Below, in pieces: positions 45,710 through 56,026 of a DNA stretch of 64,000 nucleotides. Location: NCBI RefSeq assembly GCF_019925205.1, contig NC_083560.1, positions 93,958,083-94,022,082 on the forward strand, read 5' to 3'. Below the pieces are notes generated by a model, which saw only the letters and a list, made by a program, of their open reading frames with translations, ran no database searches and was not told where the DNA came from. The stretch is from Metopolophium dirhodum. Taxonomy: Eukaryota > Arthropoda > Insecta > Hemiptera > Aphididae. The position numbers and the translations under genes are program-made. Numbering within the stretch: position 1 is the first letter of the stretch; every line of letters starts with the position of its first letter.

Positions 45710-46840
45710 TTATTGTTCAGATCACTACACTGAAAGAGTATAAACTTTATTTTGCAAAGAATATGATATGATTGTGTTCTGAATAGGTATTACATAGATG
45801 CAATATGATATAATATGGTGTTCGTAATATTGAAAAACTAAATAAACATTTCATACAAACAATTTGGTCGTTTATAATATATATTTTAATTCAATATTTG
45901 TTGTTGGATCATCGCTATTGTTCTGTAGATACCTATTGTTTAGAAAACACGAAAACATACAAAATACAAAATGTGTTACACAACTGCAATTTATTTGATT
46001 CATATGACGTGTTTTATGCAACAATACTGAAACTTAAAATCATGGTTTTCAATATTTCATTTATCAATATATATTATTTGCAAAATACAATAAAATGAAA
46101 TTAATTCAGTGGATTGAAATCTAAACAATTTACGAGCTAAACTATGTACGAATGTAAAGTTGAAAATGTAAATGTTTAAAATTAAATAGACCCATTTGAA
46201 ATAAGTATCTACCACAAAACAATACAATTAAACCGGTCCTAAGCAGAATCACATTGCACATTTGACAAATACAAATTTCTAAGTCCAGTTTCTGCAATTC
46301 ACAGGGGCCCCTAGTTTTTGGGGTTAGGTTAGAGATTTCATATACGATATTTCTACTATAATGTGTAATATAAAAAATAATATAAAAATAATTAAATATA
46401 AATACAATTAATATGATATAATCTATATAGGTATGTTATAAAATAAAGCCTTCTTTTTTGTATGTACGAACATATCTCAAAAACACCTCTACTTATTTTA
46501 ATACGGGCTTCACTAATAAATCGGCCGAGTCGCGGGGAAGGTTTTATTGTATAATAATTTTCCTTGGTAAAATTAATTTGGTGGCCGAAAATAATAACAA
46601 TCTATGTCTATACATAATATATATAAAAATAAATTTTTGTCGGTATGTCATTGATCTCCTTCTAAGCCACTGGACATTTTTTGTGAGTTTTTGAGTGAGT
46701 CCTTCAATGGTTTGGATTCACAATCATACCCAGTTGGTTCAACCCGGAGAGGTGCTCAAACAGGTATTTTGAGATATACGATAGAAATTTTTGTTTATAA
46801 ATGGTTGCTATTAGTTCTAGAAAAAATAATTAGTAAAATA
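45710..46840. other. No gene recognised (5' flank of microexon gene)
   Basis: AT-rich sequence with no coding frame of interest. The first 50 bp would hold the promoter of the microexon gene; TTTCAGTGT around 45722-45730 (minus) is a candidate initiator. Short frames at 45898-46984 have no recognisable motif. Confidence 0.4.
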
Positions 46841-46844
46841 AAGG

Positions 46845-48342
46845 TGAGCAAGTGGGAGTCGCTCTGCTGTACAGTAGGTTATAAGTGGCTCACTGTAATG
46901 GATGGTGTTAAATTTGAATTCAATGATATAATATCATTGTATAAGAAAAACGATTCTGAGCGAAAACAGTCAGTCAGCCAATGATTTTACCAAGTATATA
47001 TTTTGATGATATTATTGTGAGTAAAGTAATTTATATATAACCTAGTTACGTGGAGCCTTGTTTTAAATTTTCAATCCTTAGCCATAAAATTTGAACATTT
47101 TAAACATTTTTAACTACAAAATAATTATTAAATTATATATTTGATAAATTTTGTCAAAATTCGATCTTTAAATGCTTATAAAAAAAAATTTTGCCTATGT
47201 ATTTTTAATATTATTCAACTGCTATTAGAACGATATATCAGAAGCCTTATATTGAATTTTCACGCTTTTTTACCCAACAAATAAAATTTTATTGCTATTT
47301 ATAGAAAAAAAAACTAAAAAAATTGAAAACTGACAATATCCGTAAACAGCTTAAAAAGTGTCCAATTATTTTCAAAATTTTATCGTGTATAGAAAATGCT
47401 AATACAAACATTCAGTGAAATTGTCTAGTATCTACAGTCATAAGTTTTTTAATTACAACAAAATAAGAAAATCGTTACATGAGATATCGAGTGAATATCA
47501 AATGTTATAAAAATATAAATTCCAAACACTCATAAAAATTTGATTTGACATTCTTGTAGACATTTTTTTTTTTGATAAAGGTAGACAAACGTATGTATAG
47601 TCTTGTTTTACATTTTCAAATCTTAGATGTAAAAAGAAAAATTTTTATAAATTCTCAACTCAAAATAATTTGCTCATTTTTGTGATTTTTCCGTATTTTG
47701 TCAAAATTTGAACTTTAAATGCTTATAAATAAAAACTGTGACTAAGCATTTTTAATTTTTTTCATCCGCCTTTCAAACAATAACCTAGGAGCCTTCTATT
47801 AAATTTTCAAGCTTTTTTACCCAACAGACAAATTTACTTGATATTTATAGAAAAAAAAACTAAAAAAAATGGAAACTGAAAATGTCCGTAAACAGCTCAA
47901 ATTAAGTCAAAATATTTGGAAAATGTTATGTTGTATAGGAAATGCAATTATAAACATTCAGTCAAAATTTCATGTCCCTACGGTCATTTGTTTTAGAGTT
48001 ACACCAAAAACCAAAATCGATTTTCTCAAAAACAGATTTTGCATAAAAATTCCCGTTTTTCCTTAATTTTCCTATTGTTTTTCACGGCACTTTGCACCTC
48101 CCAAAGTACCAAATAGATTCACTTTCCTATTAGAAAAGGTACTGTTGAATAAAATCCAAGCACTTTTACTGGCTTAAAAGGTGATGACAGACAAAAAAAA
48201 ATTTAAAGTTTGTTTGAACCACTTAAACTTTTAAAAGTAATATCATATTGATAAATATCGAAAATTAGAAAACTTGACTTTACAAAAAAAAAAGGTCAAG
48301 TAGTGATGTCCCCCCCCCTCCGTAAATACGCCACTGTTTTAA
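46845..48342 (+). repeat. Interspersed repeat R1, copy C (longest)
   Basis: Starts near GTGAGCAAGTGGGAGTCGCT and shares GTACAGTAGGTTATAAGTGG, ATGATATAATATCATTG and CGATTCTGAGCG with the other copies. It continues with two tandem versions of a block containing CTTTTTTACCCAACA (about 47267 and 47812). It closes at CCTCCGTAAATACGCCACTG (48342), whose inverse CAGTGGCGTATTTACGGAGG looks like a hAT-type terminus. This suggests R1 may be a very large family of non-autonomous DNA transposons, but a matching left end was not found. Confidence 0.55.
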
Positions 48343-48672
48343 ATGTTTACCATTAGTTACTCTGGTAGATGAGGTAAAAGGATCCATCAAATCGTCGCAC
48401 GCTTATAGTTTTGAATAAAGAAAATATATCTTAAAACAAATATGAGAGTTGAATGTATATTTGTAGCTATTATATAGGTTCTCAAAAACTACTTGACCAA
48501 TTTTGTGAATATTTCAAATTGTTCTTGGAGATATCTGGAAAGTTTAAAGAGTAGTTTGAACTACGTTCGATTTATACCAAGTGCTATACCCAATCCACCA
48601 CAAATGAATTGTCCACATAGGTCGATTTACTTGTATTTGCACACCGTAATTGATATTGCAGGTTTTCATCTG

Positions 48673-49085
48673 TTAGGGTTGAGCGTGATTTATCTTTGCG
48701 AATTTCATTTTCGAAAAAAACGATTCACAAGTGTAAGTCGATCCAAAAGCACTCACAACTTTTTGTGCTAGATTTCTCAAATTGGGAAAATTTTCTTTTG
48801 TGATATTGATATAATAAAAATCTATTTTTGATTTTGATGTTTCAAAAATGTGTTTTAATTCATTATTGCATTGTAAGTCAATGAGTTCCATTTGAAGATA
48901 TTCTAAAGACAAATTGACATCAGTATGAAAAGGAGATGAATATATTTCAAATATAGTCTTGTATTTGCCTAAATTAGTAAAACGACTTTCAAAAGCAGCT
49001 ATAAGTTTCCTTATTTCTTGTGCATATTTAATGCTATCGATATGTTTTGAATTTTTCAATTCGTTCAAAGTGTTGAACGTTATTA
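48673..49085 (-). pseudogene. hAT (Charlie-like) transposase C-terminal fragment
   Basis: 131 codons on minus contain FESRFTNLGKYKTIFEIYSS, VNLSLEYLQMELIDLQCN and the end STYTCESFFSKMKFAKINH. This is the same protein family and region as the hAT at 21518-23305 (FATRFSDL …, MEIIELQSNE …). Here the dimerisation start (CESFFSKMK) is in frame, unlike that copy. It is truncated on both sides with no terminal repeats, so it is a fragment. Confidence 0.75.
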
Positions 49086-49624
49086 TTTCTTAATTTAAAT
49101 TCATATAACAATAATTTCTTCTAAAATGCATTGATGTAATTACATGAGTCAATTATTAAATTATCTATTATTGTTATAATCTGGTGTCTACTCGTTCAAT
49201 TTTCGCACACTTTCGCCTGATTAGGCTGACCCACAATGAGATAAAACATAATCATTTTGGTTAACAAAATAATTTATTTGAAGATAAAACTCAATCGTTA
49301 TTCTAGACTTGTGAGTTGTTTATAAGATATATATTATTTATATTATACAACTTTAAATGTTTAAATTGTAATGATAAGTTTCTAGTTAATAATTGTTAAT
49401 ATAATATAGGTAGGTAATATTAAAATAATATTGGATGTTCATCTCAACATCGGTTAGTAGTGAGTACGCCCCACATAGGCCGAAATCTCACACCATCTAT
49501 CAGTCTCCCAAATACTATATAAACCACATATTATAGCTTTTATTACCCCTAAATTAAAGTAAAATTAATAATTTTAGATATAAATAATACAATAGTTTCT
49601 TTAAATTATGTTGTACATATCAAT

Positions 49625-49830
49625 AGGTTATAGAAATGTGATGATTTTCTTGGTGTTGTCTTGGATTGGGCTGAGAGCTTCGAAGAAATTATAATGTATT
49701 TCTAGGCTTATTCTGATATCTATATGGTTTCGACAGTAGACAAGGAGGTGCTTGACTGTGAGAGGTTCTTCGCAGGTTTGGCACATTAAAGGTTCTTCTC
49801 TACGCATAAGATGTCCATGGGACATATTTG
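49625..49830 (-). pseudogene. LINE (I/R1/Jockey-type) ORF2 C-terminal fragment
   Basis: A minus-strand frame contains SHGHLMRREEPLMCQTCEEP followed by LTVKHLLVYCRNHIDIRI. This is the Cys-rich C-x2-C … H-x4-C segment found at the end of many LINE ORF2 proteins after the RNase H domain. The upstream parts are absent. Confidence 0.65.
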
Positions 49831-49878
49831 AGTGACCTATACGTACTAACCTATACGTAGTCTGTTGATAACTACTTC

Positions 49879-49968
49879 ATCTTTGCAATTTGATGTATGA
49901 GGTTTGGGCCAGTATACGGTAGTATCTTTGCAATTTGATGTATGAGGTTTGGGCCAGTATACGGTAGT
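49879..49968. repeat. 45-bp tandem duplication
   Basis: ATCTTTGCAATTTGATGTAT … ACGGTAGT occurs twice in perfect tandem (starts 49879 and 49924). It lies just upstream (minus sense) of the LINE fragment, within what looks like its degenerate coding region. Confidence 0.9.
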
Positions 49969-50689
49969 ATTTTTAATTTCTATGAGTTTATTATTAAGTG
50001 TACGCTGCCATAGAATAATGAACATGATATTAATGTACCACTAGATACAAATAGGTAAAATTTTACAAATAACGATTTGGTGCAGTATGAGCGTCAGTAT
50101 GTAAATTCAAAGAAAACAGAGAATCAGGGAAACCAGCATCAACCGGCAGTCAACGGTGGACGTCCGGTTGGCGAAATAGCCGTTCCAACCAAATCCTCTA
50201 CTTCCAGTCAGAATTAGAACGAGACCATGTAACATGCCATATCTCTCAGACTATCCGCGGAACCTCATTGTTACTTCTCAACTCAGGGAATATTTTGCAT
50301 TCCGATAATGGGAGAGGGTTTTCCAATAAAATTATCATGGATTTGTGCTCAAGGTGGGAGTGTGTAAAAATTGTTCACGGTAAATATTGTCACAGTCAAT
50401 GTCAAGGTTCTATCGAAAGATCCAATCAGGATTTTCAAAATATACTCATGGCCATGACGGACGATATACAACAAAATGGTTAGAAGCTTTATCGTTTGTT
50501 CAATTCGCAAAAAACACTGATTATCATCAAGGAATAAAACAGACACTGTATGAGGCAATGTTTGATAATGTTGCTAAAAGGGTTCTGGCAACAAGTTCGT
50601 TGCCACAAGAACAGATAAAAGACATTCAGACCGAAGAACAGCTTGAACAAATTATACAGTTAATTGGCGAGTTCCTACAAATTTAATTA

Positions 50690-51172
50690 AAAAAAGGTGG
50701 ATAAGTGGATGTCACTCTGCTGTACAGTAGGTTACAAGTGGGTCACTGTAATGGATGGTGTTAAATTTGAATTCAACGATATAAAATCATTGTATAAGAA
50801 AAACGATTCTGAGCGAAAGCGGTCAGTCAGCCTATGATATTACCAAGTATATTTGATGATATTATTGTGAATAAAGTAATTTATATATAACTTATATACG
50901 TGGAGCCTTGTTTTAAATTTTCAATCCTTAGCCATAAAAGTTGAACATTTTAAACATTTTTAACTACAAAATAATTATTAAATTATATATTTGATAAATG
51001 TTGTCAAAATTCGATCTTTAAATGCTTATAAAAAAAAATTTTGCCTATGTATTTTTAATATTTTTCAACTGCTATTAGAACGATATATCAGAAGCCTTAT
51101 ATTGAATTTTCACGCTTTTTTACCCAACACATAAAATTTTATTGCTATTTATAGAAAAAAAAACTAAAAGTT
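50690..51172 (+). repeat. Interspersed repeat R1, copy D (in the KRBA2-like pseudogene)
   Basis: Starts GGTGGATAAGTGGATGTCACTCTGC and ends near AAAAAAAAACTAAAAG. It is very close to the left third of copy C, down to the CTTTTTTACCCAACACATAA block. The coding sequence of the pseudogene resumes a few bases after it, so the whole repeat is an insertion of about 480 bp. Confidence 0.75.
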
Positions 51173-51353
51173 GACCTAGGGCGTATGGATTCACAGAACA
51201 TATTGGGAGATGTCGTAGCTGTCGATAATGGATATTATACACTAGGCACAATAGAGGGTGTAATAAATCAAATATACACCCAAAATCATTTTGCTAAATT
51301 AAAAAAAGTAAAGAACAAATATTATTTCCTGAAGAAGTTGCTACTGACCAATT

Positions 51354-53220
51354 CTGCCGTGCTAAGCGAAAACAGGATAACTCCATTTTTCGTAAAAATG
51401 AGATTTTTGTTACTATAGGTAAAATTAGTGGTTTTACACCGATTTTTGATGTAAAAATAGCGTATTTCCTATTAAAACCCATCTTAAAATGAAATTTAAA
51501 ATAAGCAAATATGCGGTAAGTCCAGTATATTTGATGTTTTCTAAGCGAAAACACGGTAAATCCAAATACTAAGCAAAATCTCGGTATATCACATGAAAAA
51601 GAATGGAGTTATCGTGTTTTGGCTTATGTTCATACGTTAGAAAAAAAGGTATGTACGTGACACAAAATGTAGTCACATTTTATAAATTTAAAACAATGAT
51701 TATTTGCTATATTATTTTGTAATTTACTAATTAAACTGATATTGTTAAGAATATTATTATGGTCTCAACATCACTGTATTTATCCTTATCATTTATTATC
51801 ATAATAATACGATCAAACGCTTAGTTTAAAAATATTAAATTATATAAATTATAATGTAATAATATAATACAACACTGTCTCACTTTGAGTATTTTATAAC
51901 TATTCATTATAATAAACTCAAGATCATGTCGAACCGACGACTTAATTTAATGATGAGTTTAGCAAAAGCACAGGCCTCAAATCAAACAAACGAGCTCAAT
52001 TTAACTGTAAGTAATATATTTTTAAACAGTTTGAACAGTTACTAACCATTTATATATTCAACCAGGCCATAGCTTTATGTCTGCGGATTCATTTCACCAT
52101 CAGGTTGAACTTTCCATGAAACATATGGGTAAAATATATGACTTTTGTGATTATGAAAAATCAATAAAGAATTCAAATAAAGGCCATGTAGATGTTAAAG
52201 TATTAGATGGCAAAGATTTTTATGATTGGAAGTCAGAATGTTCTTTGTATAAACTAAACAAACAAATTAATCGCCCAATGTTGAATAGTATAGTTCATAT
52301 ACGGGCCGAAAGAGGACTGAAATACTTATTATATAAATGTACATATGATGAGTATACTCCGTACCAAATGCTTGACTTCTTAAAACTATCATGCATTAAA
52401 AAATATATTGAAAAACCTCAACAAAAAAATGAATTAAGGGGTATTCGTCCAGAAAAAAAACAAAGTATTATAAAAACACTGGTCCCGCTTATGCCAAAGA
52501 GTAGACAACAATTTTGGTTTGATATTCCTACATCAGATACAGTTAATGATTTATATGAAGAACCTGAAAATTAGAAACTGCAAAAGTAATGTGATATATA
52601 ATATTGTGATAGGAACCAATATTGTTACCATAAATTTAAATTTTGTTTCATTTTATTTTTAACAGTAAAGTTTATACTAAAAAAATATTTATTTTGTTAT
52701 TTAAGATTTCAATTATTTTAATTGTTTTTGGTGATGACCGCCTAAAAGGTATTGTTTTATTTTGTTTTTTAAATATTTAATAGACTAAAATAAAAGTCTA
52801 ATTATTTTGTAATAATTTTTTTATAATAAAAAAATTAAAAATTATTTGTTTGATAAAATTGGAGTTACACTTTTTTTACATACAAACAATGTTGTATGAT
52901 CATAGACTTAAATATGGTATATCCAAAAAAGTCTAAGCAATAACCCGGTAAGTCCATTATTATGGAGTTATCAATTTTTCGCTTAGTTAGTCCGATATTC
53001 ATTTTATGATAAGTCCATTTTCTCCTTAAAAAATTCAATAAAGTTAAAATAAAAAGTGTTCAACCAATACTAGATGTAAAATTAGATATATCTGCACAAG
53101 GTTTGACCAATTTTTTGAATAAACACTCTTTCTAGGCTTGATTTACTGTTGAAAACGTTATTTGGTGTTTCTCAATTTTCATGTTAACTGGAGTTATCCT
53201 GTTTTCGCTTATCGCGGCAG
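51354..53220 (+). mobile_element. Unclassified DNA transposon, AATT target duplication
   Basis: Terminal inverted repeats: CTGCCGTGCTAAGCGAAAAC on the left and CTGCCGCGATAAGCGAAAAC on the right (inverted), continuing as AGGATAACTCCA. The 4-bp duplication AATT is at 51350-51353 and 53221-53224. The surrounding KRBA2-like reading frame shows the empty site. Relatives of the terminal motif (AAGCGAAAACACGGTAAATCC and similar) recur in both orientations at about 51542, 51570, 51603, 52933 and 52966, like an array of transposase-binding sites. It is 1867 bp long and contains part of an unknown conserved protein. A 4-bp AATT duplication does not fit hAT, MULE, Harbinger, piggyBac or mariner. Confidence 0.85.
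51926..52574 (+). pseudogene. Unknown transposon protein, internally deleted
   Basis: Exon 1 (51926-52006) starts MSNRRLNLMMSLAKAQASNQ and ends at a GTAAGT donor. The next exon starts at 52065 after ATATATTCAACCAG and contains HSFMSADSFHHQVELSMKHM, GKIYDFCDYEKSIKNSNKGH and a C-terminus with YLLYKCTYDE, ending at 52574. I know MSADSFHHQVE-type proteins as uncharacterised, transposon-linked proteins in insects. The catalytic middle of the usual protein is missing between these exons. The copy therefore depends on a full-length relative. The C-terminal exon is fully open, so deletion rather than point decay is the main defect. Confidence 0.6.
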
Positions 53221-53499
53221 AATTCGTGTCCTTAAGGAAAGCTTCCACTACAATTTCTCAAACAGTTGGACAGGGGTATTTGAGATGTAAAGCAAAGTGT
53301 CTATTGAAGAGTGTAGTTGTAGATCCTCAGGACTTTTATGTAACTCAAAATGTCATAATAGTTTCTTTGTTGCAACAAATAATCTTCTCTCTATCTTCTC
53401 ACCTATCCACTTTCCACCTACCATATATAAAACAGAAACCCGATGGCGCTCCTCTGACGATTATTTGAACTAGCGTAAGAGACTACCAATGAAAAAATT

Positions 53500-54055
53500 C
53501 GATGGGCGGTCTCCCGGCGGCGGCGGAGCCGTCGCAGCGTTATCAACGCTCCTTATCACTTTTCACTATTTTTTTCAAAATTTTCAAAATTTCTTCGGAT
53601 TTTTCGTCTTTACTCCGTTCGAGGAAATTCTGCGTCCCCGCTCGGACCTTATTCGCGTTTCCCAATAAATTTACAGGCCGCGCGCGGCCGTACTTTTTTC
53701 CCGGCGGGCCGGCCGCGGTGGCGATTACTTGCAAACCGAGCGCCGCCGTTGCGGGGTTTTTTTCCCGTTTTTTTGAAATTTCGAGTTTTAGCCCTTTTTG
53801 ACACGTCTGCCCTCCCCGTTGAACACTTATTCGCGTTCCCCGCTAAATCTATAGGCCACGCGCGGCCGAGCCCTGTAGCGGAGAGCACCTCCGCGGAGAA
53901 ATCCGTCGCCGTGGTCGCGGCGTCGTCACGTTTTTGTCGATTTTTCGAAAATTTTCGACGCGGGTCGCCTAACCCCCCTTTGAGAGGTCCGACCTCCGAG
54001 CCGAAGACGTATTCGCGTTCCCCGCTAAATTTATAGGCCGCCTGCGGCCTGTAGT
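53500..54055 (+). repeat. GC-rich tandem repeat, three degenerate units
   Basis: Three units of about 165-190 bp share TTATTCGCGTTCCCCGCTAAA followed by TTTATAGGCCGCGCGCGGCC. They end at about 53700, 53866 and 54048 and are preceded in each unit by a TTTTTCAAAATTTT-type stretch. GC content is far above the rest of the window and GGCCGCGCGCGGCC is palindromic. Relatives are at 55080-55215 and 60240-60400. No protein family is evident in any frame. Confidence 0.75.
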
Positions 54056-54059
54056 ACTC

Positions 54060-54600
54060 TCGTGCTACACTTGTACACTTTAATTATTTAATGACGTGCT
54101 TCGATGTCCTGTTGTTGATAAATTGGTAGAGTCACAAAGGTATGTTTGGAAATAATAAATAAATTCAAGATTGTATTATACGTTAAACAGGAAGTTTAAT
54201 AAAATAATGTAAAATAAAATAGTCACAAAGTAAAATACATTTGCACTTAAAATTTGTAGGCAGAGTTTACGCTCGGTACCTGAGAACTACGTGCAGGAAG
54301 CTAGTAAAAAGTAATTCTAAATCTATGTACTAATTTAATACCCTTATATACACATGACCTCTTATCCGTGGCGTGACCCCGACAAAGCCACCGGATAGGC
54401 TCACTAAAATACATGCATAGGAGTTGTTTACGCCGAATATTCATGAATAAGCAATAGTTACAAAAACATTTATAATTAATGTAATATTTCATATTACGTT
54501 TTTCTCAGTATCCATGAATACGCGTTTCCTAATCAAAAAAGGCCAAAGGAAAAAATAATATGTAAAAATACCTAATACCAGGAAACGTCAAACTATACGA
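54060..54600. other. No gene recognised
   Basis: AT-rich insertion-like block between GC-rich repeat parts; GGCCTGTAGTACTCTCGTGCT precedes it and AGGCCGTACTTCCTCC follows it. Features such as AATAAAATAATGTAAAATAA and a CCTTATATACAC TATA-like block could be those of a solo LTR, but I could not find ends or a target duplication. Confidence 0.35.
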
Positions 54601-54604
54601 GTAA

Positions 54605-55215
54605 ACATGGTTTACTACAGGCCGTACTTCCTCCGGGACGAGTCCCGGGACCTCAGGAGAACGCGAGAGCCGAGTGCCGATATCGCCGCCGTCGAGTGGG
54701 TATTACTATATACAGGCATAAATACGTGCGTCGGAGGGTTCGATTTTTTTCGAAAATCTCGCCGTTTCGACGTCCGAGGGTGGCGGAGCCGGTCGTCCGC
54801 TGCCCAAAGCGGTGGGATCGCCCGCTCAAAAGTCCTCTGCGGACGTCGAATCCGCGTGCGTAATTCGCCGGGACGACGAAACGGCTTAAGAGTCATAGAT
54901 TCGACACCAGATTTCAATTCGGTAGGTAGGTAGGTAGGTAGGTAAGGCGTTGGTGCGGAAGACCCGGGGTCGTGGTTACGATGCCGGCCGCCGGGATTGA
55001 AGTTAATTTGCGGCGGCCGTGTAAATTCGGAATTTTTTTTTCCTTTTATTTACCTTTCGCTATCACTTCCGCCTTATCAAAATATTCGTGTTTAACGAAC
55101 ACTTAACGTTTTTTTTTCAAAATTCCAGTTTTACTCCTATTGGAGACGTCGAACCTCCCAGTTGATGACTTATTCGCGTTCTCCGCTAAATTTATTGACC
55201 GACTGCGGCCGTACT
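54605..55215 (+). repeat. GC-rich repeat, further part, with (GGTA)n
   Basis: Contains CTTCCTCCGGGACGAGTCCCG, GGGTATTACTATATACAGGC and, at 54921-54943, a (GGTA)n microsatellite. It then carries another copy of the TTATTCGCGTTCTCCGCTAAA unit ending GGCCGTACT at 55215. The TATTACTATATACAGGCAT block recurs inverted at about 61275, the far side of the broken hAT, so both were one contiguous repeat. Confidence 0.7.
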
Positions 55216-55767
55216 CAGGGCCGGCGGAAGAGGGGGGGTGGGCAAACTGGGCACCCGCCTAGGGCCTCGCGCTTTTTGAGACACCGCGCTTTATGGGGCC
55301 TTGTGTTTTTAATTTTTATATTCTGAGCCGAGCGAGGAATATATTAGTTTTATTATTAATTATGATTTATATTTATGTCCTGTCATTTCATGAATTTCTA
55401 AATTATTTACAACTAAATAAAAATTACAAGACGTATAATAATAGTATAGATTAATCTTGATAAGGAATAATCTCGAATTGTTTAATAATCATAGGTTTTA
55501 ATCAATGTTTTCCTTAATCGATGAACACACGAGTGAATCAAAAATACCCGATAACTATTTCATTTTCTTTTGATGCATTGAACTGTCATCAGGCGTGGTC
55601 ATCGCTTTTAAAAAGCTATAATACGTAAGTACTAGGTAGCATTATATTACATTATAGATGTAGATATTTAATATTATTACAGTCATTATACATCTGTAAA
55701 TATTTTATTTCAACTTTTTTTTTTAACCGTTTTTTAAAAAAAATAGTTTTTATTGTTTTATTTAGTA
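55216..55767 (+). mobile_element. hAT-3, 5' terminal part
   Basis: Begins CAGGGCCGGCGGAAGAGGGG at 55216, preceded by GCCGTACT (55208-55215). The same 8-bp duplication stands, inverted, beside the other terminus at 61314. A Helitron interrupts it at 55768. No coding exon is visible in this part. Confidence 0.8.
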
Positions 55768-56026
55768 CTAGCCGACCCGTCACAGCTTCGCCCGTGATTG
55801 GTTGTTTATTTTGCCTTCGGACCATGATATGTAGAATTTTTTATTCAAATATTATTGTTTAATGTGATCGGCAAGTAAATATAAAAAACGGTTAATGAAA
55901 ACGGATTGAAATTTTTCTAGCGTTATAAATGATAAAAATAAATACAGATAAAAAAGAAATAATTTATGGTTGATAAAGAATTTGATTGAAGTTGATGAAG
56001 AAAAAAAAACAATTAAAATAAGAATT

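Larger units (their letters stand above)
50250..53365 (+). pseudogene. KRBA2-like integrase-core gene remnant, copy 2, twice interrupted
   Basis: Same family as 35735-37200 but on plus. Coding pieces: ILHSDNGRGFSNKIIMDLC to HSQCQGSIERSNQDFQNIL (50285-50440, integrase core with SDNG and the E of IERSN); WLEALSFVQFAKNTDYHQG (50480-50540); TSSLPQEQIKDIQTEEQLEQ (50590-50655); RMDSQNILGDVVAVDNGYY (51180-51240); VSLRKASTTISQTVGQGYL (53228-53285); and a Cys-rich tail CSCRSSGLLCNSKCH (about 53310-53355). It is interrupted by R1 copy D (about 50690-51172) and by the AATT element (51354-53220). Removing that element restores an uninterrupted family alignment across the site. A frameshift lies near 50465. 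The 5' half is absent. Confidence 0.75.

Noticed and set aside
54060..54600. Possible solo LTR
   Set aside because: TATA-like and AATAAA-like strings exist but no TG…CA boundaries with a target duplication could be found.
53502..54917. Long frames on both strands in the GC-rich region
   Set aside because: Stop codons are rare in GC-rich sequence; overlapping frames on both strands and repeat structure argue against coding.
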